A DNA stretch of 64,000 nt, from assembly GCF_964656455.1 (NCBI RefSeq), contig NC_135720.1:99894696-99958695 (forward strand), given 5' to 3'. The notes below the pieces were generated by a model that was not told where the DNA came from, did not search any database, and was given only the letters and a program-made list of their open reading frames with translations. Below, piece after piece: positions 49,980 to 62,170 of the stretch. The position numbers and the translations under genes were made by a program. The first letter of the stretch is position 1; each line of letters starts with the position of its first letter. Source of the DNA: Halichoerus grypus (taxonomy: Eukaryota > Chordata > Mammalia > Carnivora > Phocidae).

Positions 49980-50059
49980 TCCTAGGATCTTTTTCTCATT
50001 CAGGCAGGCTAAAACAATGATCCAGAAAACATTTCAGAAACATAAGAGAAAAAGTTAAG

Positions 50060-50141
50060 AAGTTATATTCTGGAAACTAATGTAACATCGTTGTCAACTA
50101 TATTTCAATAAAAAAATAAAAATAAAACATAAAAAGAAGCC

Positions 50142-50172
<31 letters not shown>

Positions 50173-50176
50173 TATA
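50060..50176 (+). mobile_element. L1 3' tail stub and (TA)n run
   Basis: Only the last 60 or so bases of an L1 3' UTR are present (ggaaactaatgtaacatc, aactatatttcaataaaa, A-rich tail). A TA/CA microsatellite follows at 50141-50176. A second stub with the same wording (tacctgaaactaatgtaaca) occurs at 50477-50499. Confidence 0.65.
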
Positions 50177-53100
50177 CGGTTTTCTGATATTTTGCTATTA
50201 GTTTTGATAATAACTGATCATTTTGTTTGTATGGCTCCATCAAAAGAAAGGTTTTATTTTTTGTTCTAGGGGGAAAAATTACCTTAAAAGGAAATACCTT
50301 TTGAGATTGCTATTACACTTACAATTTTTTGAGAAGGGAGGCTTCTATTTTCTGTGAAAAATATATTTCTTGTTAAAAAAAATTCACAGACTAAGCCCCT
50401 TGAGGTTAATAATTTTTTTAAACATCACCACATGAGTGTGAGCAAGAAACTTGTGTGCAAGGTTTTTAATGTAGAAGTACCTGAAACTAATGTAACATTG
50501 TGGATTTTTAAACAATATTTATAGTATTTAATGCTTGAGTGTAAATATTGAAGAAAATATAAAATTTTACCTCCACACTTTTCCTTTTGGTGCCTTAATT
50601 AAAGAAGGCTTTCCCTGATACCTATAATTCAGATTGCCCTTTTGCTGAGTCCTTAGAGGTTCTGCATCTTGAAGCAACTCACCATTCAAGATGTGCAAGA
50701 GATGCTTTGCAGAAACTTTAAGGAAAGAAAATCAGCACAAACTTTCAATCAACACAAAATTGGCAAGAATCTGTAGATACAGTCTCAGAAAGATCATTTT
50801 AAGGAAAGAGTACGCACATGGCATTGAAGAATTCCCATAAAACTACCTGGACCTACATTTCTCTTGAAACTATTCATGTAGTCTGTTTTATTTACTGCAT
50901 TTAGGAAAACACCATTGTCAATGGTCCAAACTGATCTATTTTTATTTCATACATGTGATTATATCCACATGTGTATCAGTAAATGTTAACAAACCACTTA
51001 TTTAGCTTTAAGGATTTAGATTCAGAAATGATTGCAGAATGGCAGAGAATAAAAGCTATTTAGCAAACAGAACAGTCTTAGACTTAGTGAGCTTAGTGAA
51101 GATCTATAGGACCCTCCCAAGTAGAACTAACTAGAGAGAACATTGTGTTCCTCCCTCAAATTATGTTTGAGCAAAGGGTGGGAGGAAGTTCTGTGAGTAG
51201 AACTGGCCTAAAAGGGGTAATCAGAGAAAAAGCATAAGTCTTCTCAGAGGAGAAGACAATGGTCTCCTGAGAAATTAGAATTATTCCTCAAAACTGACAT
51301 AAACTATGCCTCTTAATTTTTTGGAGTGCTAAAATACCCAAAGTAAATAACTAGTTGTCCCCTGGGAGTGTGTCCTGTGGTTCCGAGAACTTCATGATGA
51401 TTGAGGCTTCCTAGGTTGGAAAGAACATTAGAACTAGTACAGGCTTGATTACATGTTTAGAGGACTAAGAATTTCAAATCTGAAGGTGAGACTTAGCAGA
51501 AAATCTTGCCAACAAGACAGAAATTATTTGAAAGGATGTGATCTGGAGTTATTATTTTGCAGAAGATATTCCAAACAAAAATCCATACTTCTACTATCCC
51601 ACTCAGGGAGGGAGGTCAAACTGAGAAGGTGAGTCAAACTTCGTTCAATATACTGAGATACGGCAGACAGAGCAAAGACGTTAGTGGGAACAACATAATA
51701 AAATATCCGGGAAGCCTGAATGATAGGACTAACAGTGAAGTTAGAGCATTTACTCCTAATGTGTCGATATTTGGGTTGTGAACATCTTGGAGGCACCCAG
51801 TGGTGTTTCAGAACCCATTCTTGCAGTAACTTATAATAATATAAGCAATTGCTTGTTAGTTTATATTCCAAACTCTTGATACGTGCATATCCATTACAGT
51901 ATTACATATGTATAGAGTCATTAACGTTGGTATCATTTCGTCCCATTTCTTAGGTATGGAGATAGTCTCTATTTCAGCAGTGGAAAGGAAAACAGTGGAA
52001 AGGAAAACACTGTGTTCCTTCCTAAGTCAACCACACTGTTTAAGTACTAGTACAATGATTTTACAGGACCGCAGTATTACACACATCTGAAAACATGTTT
52101 ATGCTAAACTAGGAAGTACCATTTATGCTTCCTTTCCTTCTTTCTGTACGATTTGCATTATATAACCAAGGCTGGAATGCAGTAGATGGTATAATGTCAA
52201 TTCTATAGGTTGAGCCAACATTTCTGTCTGCAGAAATGCAGCATACTTAAAAGTATAGGTGTTTGTACCTTCTATTTTTCTATCTAAACAGAAACAAAAT
52301 AATCTAGAGAAGTAATGCCAGTAGTTCTTTAGAAGACATACCAAACTTGGAAAGTCCCAAAATAATGGCAAAATTCATCCAAGTTCACAAAACACATGGG
52401 GAATGCCAGAAAAAAATTTATAAAAGTGTATTTTTTGCAAGAATACGACTTACTATCATACATGGTCAATAATTAATGATTGTGGTTCAAAGAATCACAA
52501 GGCTTCCAGGCTGAAGGACATTTTCAACAACTGGGATAAGAATGAGACTAAATAGAGAATCAAATCAGGCAATTATTTGTTTAGATCTTTAGATTGACAT
52601 ATATGAAGAACGTTTTATTTCATTTATTTCCACACAATTTTCAATAACTGGAAATTTTCCTTATCTAAAAGTAGAATAATTAATATCATGAAGAAAATCA
52701 TATCCTGAAGACAAAACAAATCTTCATTTTTTCTTTTGTGTTCTACCAATGGTTCTTAAAATATTTTCATTTGAGTAAAAACAAATTATGCAAATAACAC
52801 TTTTTTCTGATTTTAAAAATAATGCATATTTTCTTTAAAATGTGTAATGACTACAATATGCTAATAACATGCTAATAATTAAATAGTTCTCAGGAGAACT
52901 CAGGGTTTAAAAGCAAAATATGAAATGATTTAGTAGACTAACTGTGAGTTAGGCATTCCTTGGCCGAATCTCTGATTCTACTGTTTACATAGGGCCACAA
53001 TGAACAAGAAAACTGGGAGATATTTGTACTTTTGTCCCATACTACCTCTCCTTTAAAATCATTAGCCTCTGTCAATTTTCCAATAATACAACACAGGCAG

Positions 53101-54511
53101 TCTTGCTGGAGTCAGAGATCATACTCAATCTTATTTGCATACCATCTCAAGCAATGTGTCACACAAATTCTCCGTAGCCTTGTGAATTACTGTTTATTTT
53201 TCTAACTTGTCCTATGGTCCCCAACACCTCCTCAAGACTATGGCCTGCAAGGGTGTTTAAAACACCAGAGACTGAGAGTGTGCCTGGACATGTGCTGGGA
53301 TTCCAAGATAAGTGGTGAAAGTATTGGAACCCTTCATCAACTCCATTCCATATGTAGAGGATTGGACAGCAACGCAAAGCAGAGAATGGGAACTGGGCCC
53401 TTACAGGTACTGGTCTGGCTTGAGCACTCTTCCCAAGTGGTGCAGACCCTAGTCCATTCCAGGTGCAGGAAGGAGCCTTAGAATTTTCACTTCAAAGCAC
53501 AGTGGTCCCCTGAAACTTACGTCACAGCACAGAGTTATTTTAGCAGTGCATTTACAAATAATGCTGAGTTCATGTATAAGAAATTCTTACTTTTTTATTT
53601 CTTCAGTTTGCCAGTCTTTAATTTTTCTTGCCACATAATCTCAAATTCATTAAGGTTATTTACCTTTTTTTTTGATCATGTACTGATATATCAAGTTCCT
53701 CATTAATTATCCTAACTTTATTTTTTCTGGTGTCCTTCTGTACATCTGTTCTTTCATTGCCTGTACTCCTTGTACAGAATGGCTCATGACATTCTTATTC
53801 TTTTAACCACAAGTGTATTCATCAAAAGAGGCTGAGATCATCTGACAATTTCATTAACTCTTCTGGTATATCAGTGCATCAAAATTTTTGTATTGAAATA
53901 TGTGTAATTTATTATGAATATTTTATTTTCCTATTACATTATACATGGGCATTACTAATAACAATCTTTTAAAAAATTATGCTTAGAAATATGTTTATAC
54001 TGTTTTTAAACATGGGCTGGCAAGGTTCCTGTCCCATGGATGTATTTTAATTGGGTCTCAAGGGTGCTCCTGTGCTATAGAGTAACATCCTTGAAAATAT
54101 CTAAGTTTCCCAGAAGTGTGGGCCCCAGTACCTGTTACTCCCCTATGGGCCACTCTCCAACCCTCAGCCCCCTAAGAGCCCCCTAAAGCAACACAATTGA
54201 ACCCATAGGGTGCCTCATGCTCAGCGGCAAGGCCTTAGTTCCAGGTGGGCGGCCTGGTGAAGAGATAGCTCTCACTGGTCAGTGTAGTACTTTTTTTTTT
54301 TACAGGATCAAATGATAGTGGGCCAATAGAATGGTGTTTACATGCTGATTTTAGGTGAGATAAGTGGTTTATGTGGAAAGGGGTCCCACACAAAGTATTT
54401 TCTCTGGGCTTCACATACTCTAGGGGAAAACCTGGATATGTTATTCTCTGAATTTCTTTTGGAATAATAAAGGAGATGTTAAAAAATATTTTGTGATAAA
54501 AGGGAAGCATT
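50177..54511. other. Intergenic, about 4.3 kb, no gene recognised
   Basis: The stretch is AT-rich with only short frames (60-115 codons). The longest, 51524-51871 minus, and its opposite at 51557 overlap and have no family resemblance. CRISP exon phrases (for example the conserved CQYCPAG motif) were looked for and not found. An internal small repeat, gtggaaaggaaaaca twice, lies at 51980-52010. Confidence 0.5.
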
Positions 54512-54527
54512 GGGAACAAAGGGTACA

Positions 54528-54559
54528 GTGCTCACTTCGGCAGCACATATACTAAAAAT
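54528..54559 (+). pseudogene. U6 snRNA 5' fragment, tailless retrocopy
   Basis: Thirty-two bases starting gtgctcacttcggcagcaca match the first 31 or so bases of U6 spliceosomal RNA, with one G-to-A change in the 5' stem. A perfect 16-bp duplication, gggaacaaagggtaca, lies at 54512-54527 and 54560-54575. There is no poly(A), and the rest of U6 is absent. Target duplications show L1-type insertion. The lack of tail fits the class called tailless retropseudogenes. Confidence 0.9.
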
Positions 54560-54575
54560 GGGAACAAAGGGTACA

Positions 54576-55167
54576 AACTTCTAGCTATAAAATAATAAAT
54601 AATGGAGATGTAATGTTCAAAAAACAAACGAAATGGAAGCATTGGGTCCAATAGGGTTGAGAACCATTGTATCAGACTATGCATTACTGAAATTTCTATA
54701 GGAAGGCTTTGATTCTTATTTCTGCAATCTTATTAAATATTTCAGGGAAGGTCAGAGCATGAGGAAGAAGTTTCTGAGTATAGAGACTCTAAAGAGAACA
54801 TAATCACTGCTCTTCCCTTCATACCAGGAATCCTAGCAATTCCCTTGCAAATAGAGTCGAATCATGGAAATGGACCAAGAGTTCTTTCTACTAGGTACAG
54901 CATTGGCATCTGCCAGCAGACTCTATTCTCCTGGTTGGGGGCTTCAATATTCAAAATGGAATTACATGTTAGTGAAATCCATCAGCAAGATCTACTTTGG
55001 AGCAGTGTGAAGAGAGAAAAGCAAACATAATCCTAGTAAAACAAATTATGAAGAGTTACAAAACCCACACTGTATTGAATAGTTCAAAGAACAAAAAATT
55101 TCTTGTCTCTGTGTTTACTGAAAAGGGACATGAAGGACTGTGTTTACTCATGCTAAGGAATTCGGTT
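54576..55167. other. Intergenic, nothing recognised
   Basis: Short frames only. The 155-codon frame that starts at 54997 runs into the L1 insertion and is spurious. Confidence 0.45.
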
Positions 55168-55181
55168 AGAAATCAAGTGAT

Positions 55182-55568
55182 ACAACAGTCTTACACAATT
55201 CACAGCGCTCACCATAGCACATACCCTCCCCAATATCTGTTGAATCACAGACCTGTACCTTTGAAACAAATAATACATTATATGTTAAAAAAAAAAAAAA
55301 AAGAAGAAGATAGTAGGAAGGGAAAAATGAAGAGGGGGAAATCTGAGGGGGAGACGAACCATGAGAGACTATGGACTCTGAGAAACAAACTGAGGGTTCT
55401 AGAGGAGAGGAGTGTGGGGGGATGGGTTAGCCTGGTGATGGGTATTAAAGAGGGCACGTATTGAATGGAGCACTGGGTGTTATACGCAAACAATGAATCA
55501 TGGAACACTACATCAAAAACTAATGATGTAATGTATGGTGATTAACATAATATAATAAAAAAAAAAAA
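55182..55568 (+). mobile_element. Small L1 insertion with inverted 5' end (twin priming)
   Basis: Bases 55242-55568 are the 3' UTR of the L1-A type on the plus strand, ending in an A-run. Bases about 55188-55240 (cagtcttacacaattcacag onward) are the adjoining upstream piece of the same 3' UTR in reverse. A perfect 14-bp duplication, agaaatcaagtgat, lies at 55168-55181 and 55569-55582. Inversion with the breakpoints next to each other is the mark of twin priming. Confidence 0.92.
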
Positions 55569-55582
55569 AGAAATCAAGTGAT

Positions 55583-55766
55583 GGGGGCACCTGAGTGGCT
55601 CAATCGGTTAAGCATCTGCCTTGGGCTCAGGTCTTGATCTCAGGGTCCTGAGATTGAGCCCTGCATCGGACTCTCAGCTCAGCGGGGCATCTGTTTCTCC
55701 CTCTCACTCTCCCTCTGTGTCCTCTTTCTCTCTTAAACAAATAAATAATCTTTTCAAAGAAAAAAA
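55583..55766 (+). mobile_element. CanSINE adjoining the twin-primed L1
   Basis: The head is gggcacctgagtggctcaat. Its own duplication, aaatcaagtgat (55571-55582) against aaatcagatgat (55767-55778), reuses the right-hand duplication of the L1, so the SINE arrived later at the same site. Confidence 0.9.
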
Positions 55767-55782
55767 AATCAGATGATAGTTA

Positions 55783-56149
55783 ATGCCCCTTTTTTTAAAT
55801 GTCCTTTCAATCTCTGAAATATATGATTTTACTTAAGTTCTGATGTATTTCACAGTGAGACCTTATTCTTTTGTAATTTATAGTTGCAAAACAAATCAGG
55901 ATCAGTTAGATACATTCTAGCACTTCCTGTTTAGGGTTGGCTGGAACCTCAGAAGAAAAGTGCCAAGGGTCAAGCCACGTTCAACCAAAGGTCTGAAGAT
56001 TAAAATAAAGAACTCTCCTTTCATGCAATTAATGATGGAAGTCCTGAAAAATTAATTACAGATAAAACTGTCACATATTTTGTACTTTCAGTGTTTTCTC
56101 AAGAAGAAGGAAAGTCTTTATTAAACATATAAAATTGTACTCATAACAA
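55783..56149. other. Intergenic, nothing recognised
   Basis: No supported feature. Confidence 0.4.
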
Positions 56150-56330
56150 TGATGACAATAATCATAATAGGAGTTTTCATGTTTTAAGCGATGTTCTGAA
56201 AAAGATTTAATTCTCACAACTACCCCATGAAATATGTACATAATTAACCCCAGTTATATAGAAAGAAAACTAAAGCATGGAGTTAGCAGTTGGTGGTAGA
56301 ACTGAGAAGATGTTACACCAGAGCTTCACA
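56150..56330 (-). repeat. MIR SINE relic
   Basis: Reversed MIR order: taagcgatgttctgaaaaag, ttaattctcacaactacccc, gaaaactaaagcatggag and ggtagaactgagaagatg. Confidence 0.7.
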
Positions 56331-56489
56331 GAGGGTTGAATATAAGGTGTTCTTCAGCAGGAAAGGTATTTGAATATTTACCCATGAAAGTGTGCAACTT
56401 GTGATAGTTGCCATTCACCTAATCTTGCTGATATTTCACCTACAAATCTCACAATTTAAGTCAGGGGATTCCAACATGTCACAGAAGAC

Positions 56490-56690
56490 AAAGCATTAAA
56501 TTTGGGGATGAGAGTATAGTTTAACTTCCAACTTCTATTTATTAGTAGATGATATTAAGATTTTATTTTACTTTTCTAAAACTCATTCTTATGAAATGGA
56601 GACAGCAACACTTTTCCATCATGGAGGTTCAAAAATTCAGATGATGTATGTGAGGTGCTTTGTGAACTGTAAAGTGAGAAACAAATGTGG
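56490..56690 (+). repeat. MIR SINE relic, plus strand
   Basis: The order 'gtagtttaacttccaac'-like core, 'aaatggagacagcaacac', 'atgatgtatgtgaggtgctt' and 'gtgaactgtaaagtgag' matches a MIR/MIRb copy. Confidence 0.6.
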
Positions 56691-56789
56691 AAAATCAGTA
56701 TCTATTTCTGGCCTTCTCATCTCATCCATACATTTCCAGTACTTTCAACATCTTTTCATTTTCTCAAATATGACATTTATAATATCAGA

Positions 56790-57180
56790 TTTGTCCAGTC
56801 ACTCATCCAACAAATTTGTATTGAGCTTATATGTGTGGAACAGTCTAGAGGAGTCAGGAAAGGCCTTTCTAAAAAACTAGTATTTGAGCTAAAAGCTGAA
56901 GGACATGAGGCAGGTTGTCATGAAGCTATGACTAAGGTGTAGGTCCAGGCTAGAGAAATCCATGCAGAGAGCCCAGAAGTGTCTATCGTGGAAATGAGCT
57001 TTCATCCCAAAGTGTTAGGAAGTCTCATGTGGCTGGAGCATCATCAGGGAGAGGGAGTGTGATTTTCATTGGAAGCACAATGTGCTATTAGTAGAAGAGA
57101 AGCCTTCCGAGTTTGGGGCTAATGGAGGGAAAGTCTTTAAAAAATCAGGTTAGGCAATAAAATGAAGAGGAGCAATGGGT
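56790..57180 (-). repeat. L2-like ancient LINE relic
   Basis: Reversed wording typical of mammalian L2: atccaacaaatttgtattga, tatttgagctaaaagctgaa, 'agagaaatccatgcagag' and 'catgtggctggagcatca'. It is strongly decayed. The 94- and 85-codon frames across it are chance. Confidence 0.45.
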
Positions 57181-59935
57181 GAGTTAAAAGCTAGCTCAGA
57201 ACTAATCTTGAGAACCATGGGTAGAAAAGTAGTGTCCTACTCAAATATTTTCCTAGGCTGGGGTGGGGATGGAGGTGGTATCCCTCAAGCAGTAAAAACA
57301 CATGGATAAATAACCAAGAATAGCTGGAGGCCCAACCCAAGACAGAGGGAAATTTAGAAAACTGGAGAACAGCATGTGGTAGTTATATCTAAAAACTTGT
57401 CCAGCAGGCAGAACAGAAGTGTCCTTACCCCAGGTAAGAAGGAAATTTGTCTAGGACAATATCAGTTGAGTAAATAACATAATCTGAATCCACTCAAAGG
57501 GATTAGCATTAATTATTCATATGATAAACCTATAATTATAATTTGTTTTCTAATCCCAGTCTAGGATCCCATTGTCCTAAAAACTTCTATTTTTGCTTAA
57601 GATGAAATGAAATGAGTATAGGTCATTACAATTTTGTATAACATGGGAGAAATAATAAAATCTTGGGCTAGAATTTATTTAACCTGATCAACACTGGATT
57701 GCTTTCACTCTGATTATTCTAGAGACAATTACTAACCCTAGAAAGGTAGAAATAATAATACAGACAATTGCAATTATTCTATAAGCTTCATATTAAAGGC
57801 AGATGGGGTGTTTTCCTGAATGAGAGGCAAGAAATATGGTTTCACAATCATAAGAATTGGATTCTATTGAGTCATAGGTGATCTTTAAACACAAGTGAAT
57901 TTTTAAAACTACCATAAAAAGGTCACATGGCAAAGAGCAAGGAACTATGCCAGGTGTAGCAAATCCACATAAATCACTAAATGGATTTCTTTATTTCTTG
58001 GGCCTTAATTTAGAGGGATTAATATTTGACAAAGGACCATTTGCTTAAGGAACAATGAACCAGCAGGCTCAAGCAGCCATCAGTTGACCTTTGAGTGAAC
58101 ATAATGAGTTCAGGGAAAGTACATGCACAGAAAGTTTAGTTAATACTTAACACGGATTTGCATCCTTCTGGGACACAGATGATGACATTGTATGGAGTTG
58201 GAACCAAGCCCCAGGGAAGAACAAACTTCCAATTGTTACAAACTCAAGTCTATAGTGAGGAAATAAAGCTTTGGATTTACTGGTTCCAGTAGTATGGCTC
58301 TAAACTCCTCAAACTGGTGTATGATGTGTTGAGATAATTCTCTTCCTTCTCTATCATTTGCTTATTAACCCAGTGTTGCCATTCTCTACTCACATATGTC
58401 CTCAGTTCTCTTCCTGTGCTTTGCTTTTGTTGGTGGCCTCACCAGGAATGTGAATCACCCTCATCTCCAACCCACCATGTCCCTTACTCCTTCAAACTTC
58501 AGCTCAACTGCATCACATTCATGAAGACCTCACTGACTAATCTTAACCAACTTTTAAAAATTTATGTATTCTTTCTAGTAAGCATTCTTGATTTATTAAT
58601 TCTTTATTTGTTATATGTCAATATATGTTGACATATACTACATGAAGGAAAAGTGCTAAGAACTGGGGATAAATATATTTGAAAATCCAAGGGTGAAGAT
58701 TATTACTGTTTAGAAGGGAAATGAGCATGTATTTAAAAAGCCACATTTAAAAACTATTGCGTTAGCAATATGTACAAAATAAGATGTGAGCTTGGGAAAC
58801 ATATTCAAATATGCCTACAGGACCTAAGGAAGACCATCATGAAAAAAAAAAAATTAAGCTGGGACACAAACAATAAATAAGAGTTTGAGGAGAAGGAAGG
58901 TAGGGAAAGAGAGTGGTCCAGAAAGCAGGTGCACAAGTATGAGGACATGGGAGAAGATGTGGTTTTTCAGAACAGTGAAGCAGAGTGGGAGAAGTTGGAC
59001 CATGGAGCACATGAGGTATGAAGGAGCCAAATCATGAAGAATTGTATACCATGAAAAGGAGATTATTCTAAGTGTACCACACAGTCACTGACCTATTAGA
59101 ACTCTTTGAAGCCATAGCAGGGGAGCTGGGTGCAGGAGGACATTGTCATGCCAGGCCTAGCCTTGTTTATCACCAGATTATGGGAATGTCTGTATGGGCT
59201 CTGAAGGCAGAGGCTAAGGAAGTTCTGCAGTGGGGCAAGGAGCACTTGAAAGGGTAAGAGAAGTGGCAATTTGCTAACTGGTATTTTTAAGTATTGGTTT
59301 ACAATGGCTAAATAAGTGTTCCGTTTACCCCTATGTAACTTTTTGTTCATGTCAATATTATTATGGCATGTATTTTATTGTTTATTCTGTTTATTATTAT
59401 AGTTTAAATCGTATAGAAACATGAACACATTTCAAGCATGATAATAAAATGATCATTTATGCATCATTACTGTGATATCAGATGGGAAGAAAGAATGGAA
59501 GAAAGACAAACATGGAAAGCAAGAGCCATTATAAAGCCAACACCATGATCTAGAAGCTAAATGAGGACTCAATCTAGGACAGTGGTTCTGGGAATGTAAT
59601 AGATGAGCTGGGAGTAGCAATAACTTGGAGAGATAATCTGCTGTTCTAATTAGATATGAATCAGGATAATATGGAGCCAACAGACCAGGATACATTGCAA
59701 AATTTTTAGTCTGACCTGGATTTTATATTCAAAACATGTGCCTTAGTATTCAGCTCTTACTAGAAGAATAATACTTCTTGGTCTAGGAAGTCCCTGATTA
59801 GATAGGTTACCCCGAACAATAATTTTTAATAGTGTCTTCTTTCAGCTTCAAAGTATCATAAGTTAGATGGCCATTTTAACCAGCTTTAGAAAACTTTTCA
59901 AGTGACTCCCCATATGTATGGCTTTTAAAAGAGTT
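57181..59935. other. Intergenic, possible second L2-like stretch
   Basis: 58590-59070 shows the same ancient wording as 56790-57180 ('gctaagaactggggataaat', 'gccaaatcatgaagaattg', 'gagattattctaagtg'). The rest is unrecognised. No coding region is supported. Confidence 0.4.
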
Positions 59936-60030
59936 CCCCAAATGTAAGAATCACTTAGGAAGCTTATCAAAAATGCTGAAATCTGAGCTCCACTTCCAGA
60001 GATTCTGATTCTATATTCTGAGGATGAAAT
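59936..60030 (+). mobile_element. MER5A-type fragment
   Basis: Reads tgtaagaatcacttaggaag, aaaatgctgaaatctgagct and ccagagattctgattctata, the plus-orientation middle of MER5A. The ends are missing. Confidence 0.65.
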
Positions 60031-61984
60031 AAAGCAAAACCAAACATAAAACAATACACAAATCCATAAGCTTTTTAAAAAAAAAAATCAAGTGCCCTTG
60101 TTAATTTTGATTATATCATTAGGAATACTGTATGAATATGTCCAAATGGATTGTCTACTATCTCTTCTCTTTCACCCCACAGAAAACAGAATAAATTGCA
60201 CCTACAATAGGTGCTCACTAAATCATTTATTGCTTTTATTGCTTAAGTATATGTGTGTGTATTGAGCAAAATAACCTAGAATTGAAGTGTCCCTGGGGAA
60301 ACGACTATGACCGACCAACCATGTCATGCCACATAGAAACCCTCAAGGACATTGTAATCATTCTCTTCTTATAGCTTGGGAAGATAAATGAGGACAACAG
60401 AAAAAATGACAATATAGAGTGGGGGAAACTCTAGGAAATGAAGAGATTTAATAGACAACGTGTGAATTGCAGACAATTCCACATGCACATTTTTTTTTAG
60501 TCGATTTGTAGAAACGGGCTAGAAAAAAAAATTCCCTTTAGGAAATTATTTGAAATTACTTTCATGTAGTTGTCATAGAAATCCACATGGCTATGACTGT
60601 TCATTGTCCTGCACCACTACCTGTGGTGACTAAATGGACTGGGACCATTGGAAAGAACACAAGATGTCAGGTCACCTGAGCACATTCTGAACATGACCAC
60701 TCTTCCTCAGGAAATGTAACGAAGTGACATGCATCATAGCCAAAGGACCCAGGCAGGGAAAAAGCAGAACGTTGACTGTCCTTGACTGAAATGATGGAGG
60801 AGGCTTTAATGGCACTGGGGCAGTGTCTGAATTTTCAGAAATGTTCCAGAGGCCCCTGGGAACTGTTACTGCAGTCTAAAGCTCTCTATCCTAACCTAGC
60901 ACTCCACTTAGAATGACTTGGATTTAACTGCATCTAAGGATAAGATGGGCATAAATGTGGGGGCTTTCAGGCAGAAGTAGCTGAAAGAGCAAACACTGTC
61001 GTGTCAAGATTGCACGCATTTTAATGTAAATAAAAAGAATCACCTGCAGATAAGATTACTCTCTGTAGGGTTTGCCTTTCTCCTTTTAGGGAAACATTAA
61101 TTATCTGTAATTTTTACTCTGATGGAATAGTTTTTTATTGTGTAACACTGCCCAGTGGTACCTACCTTTCCTGATTTGAAATTATAGTTTTAGGAAATGC
61201 CTACTTTCACACATCTTTTTCCTTAGTGTGATAACCTGTGAAATTAGGAATACTATTCATAGGTAAGTGACTTAACTAGTCAAAATATATATATATATAT
61301 AAGGAATGTCAAGCATCAATAAGTTAATATATTAGATGCTATAGAGGCCCAGTTAGCTTTTCTGAGCACTTCTGAAATCTCAAAATACAAAAAAGTTTAC
61401 TATGGAATTAAGAATGTATAATCATGAAAATCTTTATAAATTGTTTGATTGCTATGACCTATGAATTTTTATGAAAAGAAGTATGCACTCAGCAATGGGG
61501 AGCCCATATATACTAGTGAAGAGGATAGAGGATGAACAAGCTATTTTCCTTTCCCTCCTCACTTTCTTAGTCTTCCTGTACACCAGCATAACCTTCCCTG
61601 GTATTCAGTTTGTTTATTTATCTTCCTCAACATCTTCTAAGACAAAGGAAAGAGTCACTACAGATGATTATTTGCAACATGTCTTTATTTATGAGAGAAT
61701 GCTGATTTTAAAATGCACCTACGTCTACGGCCCTCAGTTTCTTGGCAAAGACACAAGAGATGATCATTCATTTTCCTACGGTCACCCTGATGGTCTCTAA
61801 TAGAATTGGGCCTTAAACACTTGAACTTCTGACTAAATTATACTGATTCTTTCCTACGACATCTAAAAGAAGAAATTGATCTTATAAATACCCCTGAATT
61901 AACCATTCAGCCAAATGAAATGCATTAATGGAAATATTTTATGTGTTCAGCAAATAGCAGGCTTAAGAGGAGATAATAAAAATG
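60031..61984. other. Intergenic, nothing recognised
   Basis: AT-rich, with a short (TA)n run near 61286-61302. The 109-codon frame at 61471-61800 shows no signal peptide, motif or family I recognise, and I treat it as chance. Confidence 0.45.
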
Positions 61985-62170
61985 TTCGTTTTATTTGTTA
62001 AGTATCCTATGCCAAGTATCATCTTAAAAGTTTTATGTACAATACACTTTTTAATCATCAAAGCAACCTATCATATGAAAACCTACATTTTGCAGAAGAG
62101 AAAAACTGAGGTTTGGAGAGGATTTCCTTAAGTTGAGAGTTTCCAAAGATTCTGCTTTTAGCCAGTAAGC
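61985..62170 (-). repeat. MIR SINE relic
   Basis: Reversed MIR order: ttaagtatcctatgccaag, 'ttttaatcatcaaagcaacc', 'cattttgcagaagagaaaaa' and 'gaggtttggagaggatttc'. Confidence 0.7.

Noticed and set aside
54997..55464. 155-codon frame
   Set aside because: It starts in unique DNA and runs through the twin-primed L1 insertion, so it cannot be a conserved gene.
61471..61800. 109-codon frame as a possible small gene
   Set aside because: No motif, splice context or homology that I recognise; length is within chance for AT-rich DNA of this size.
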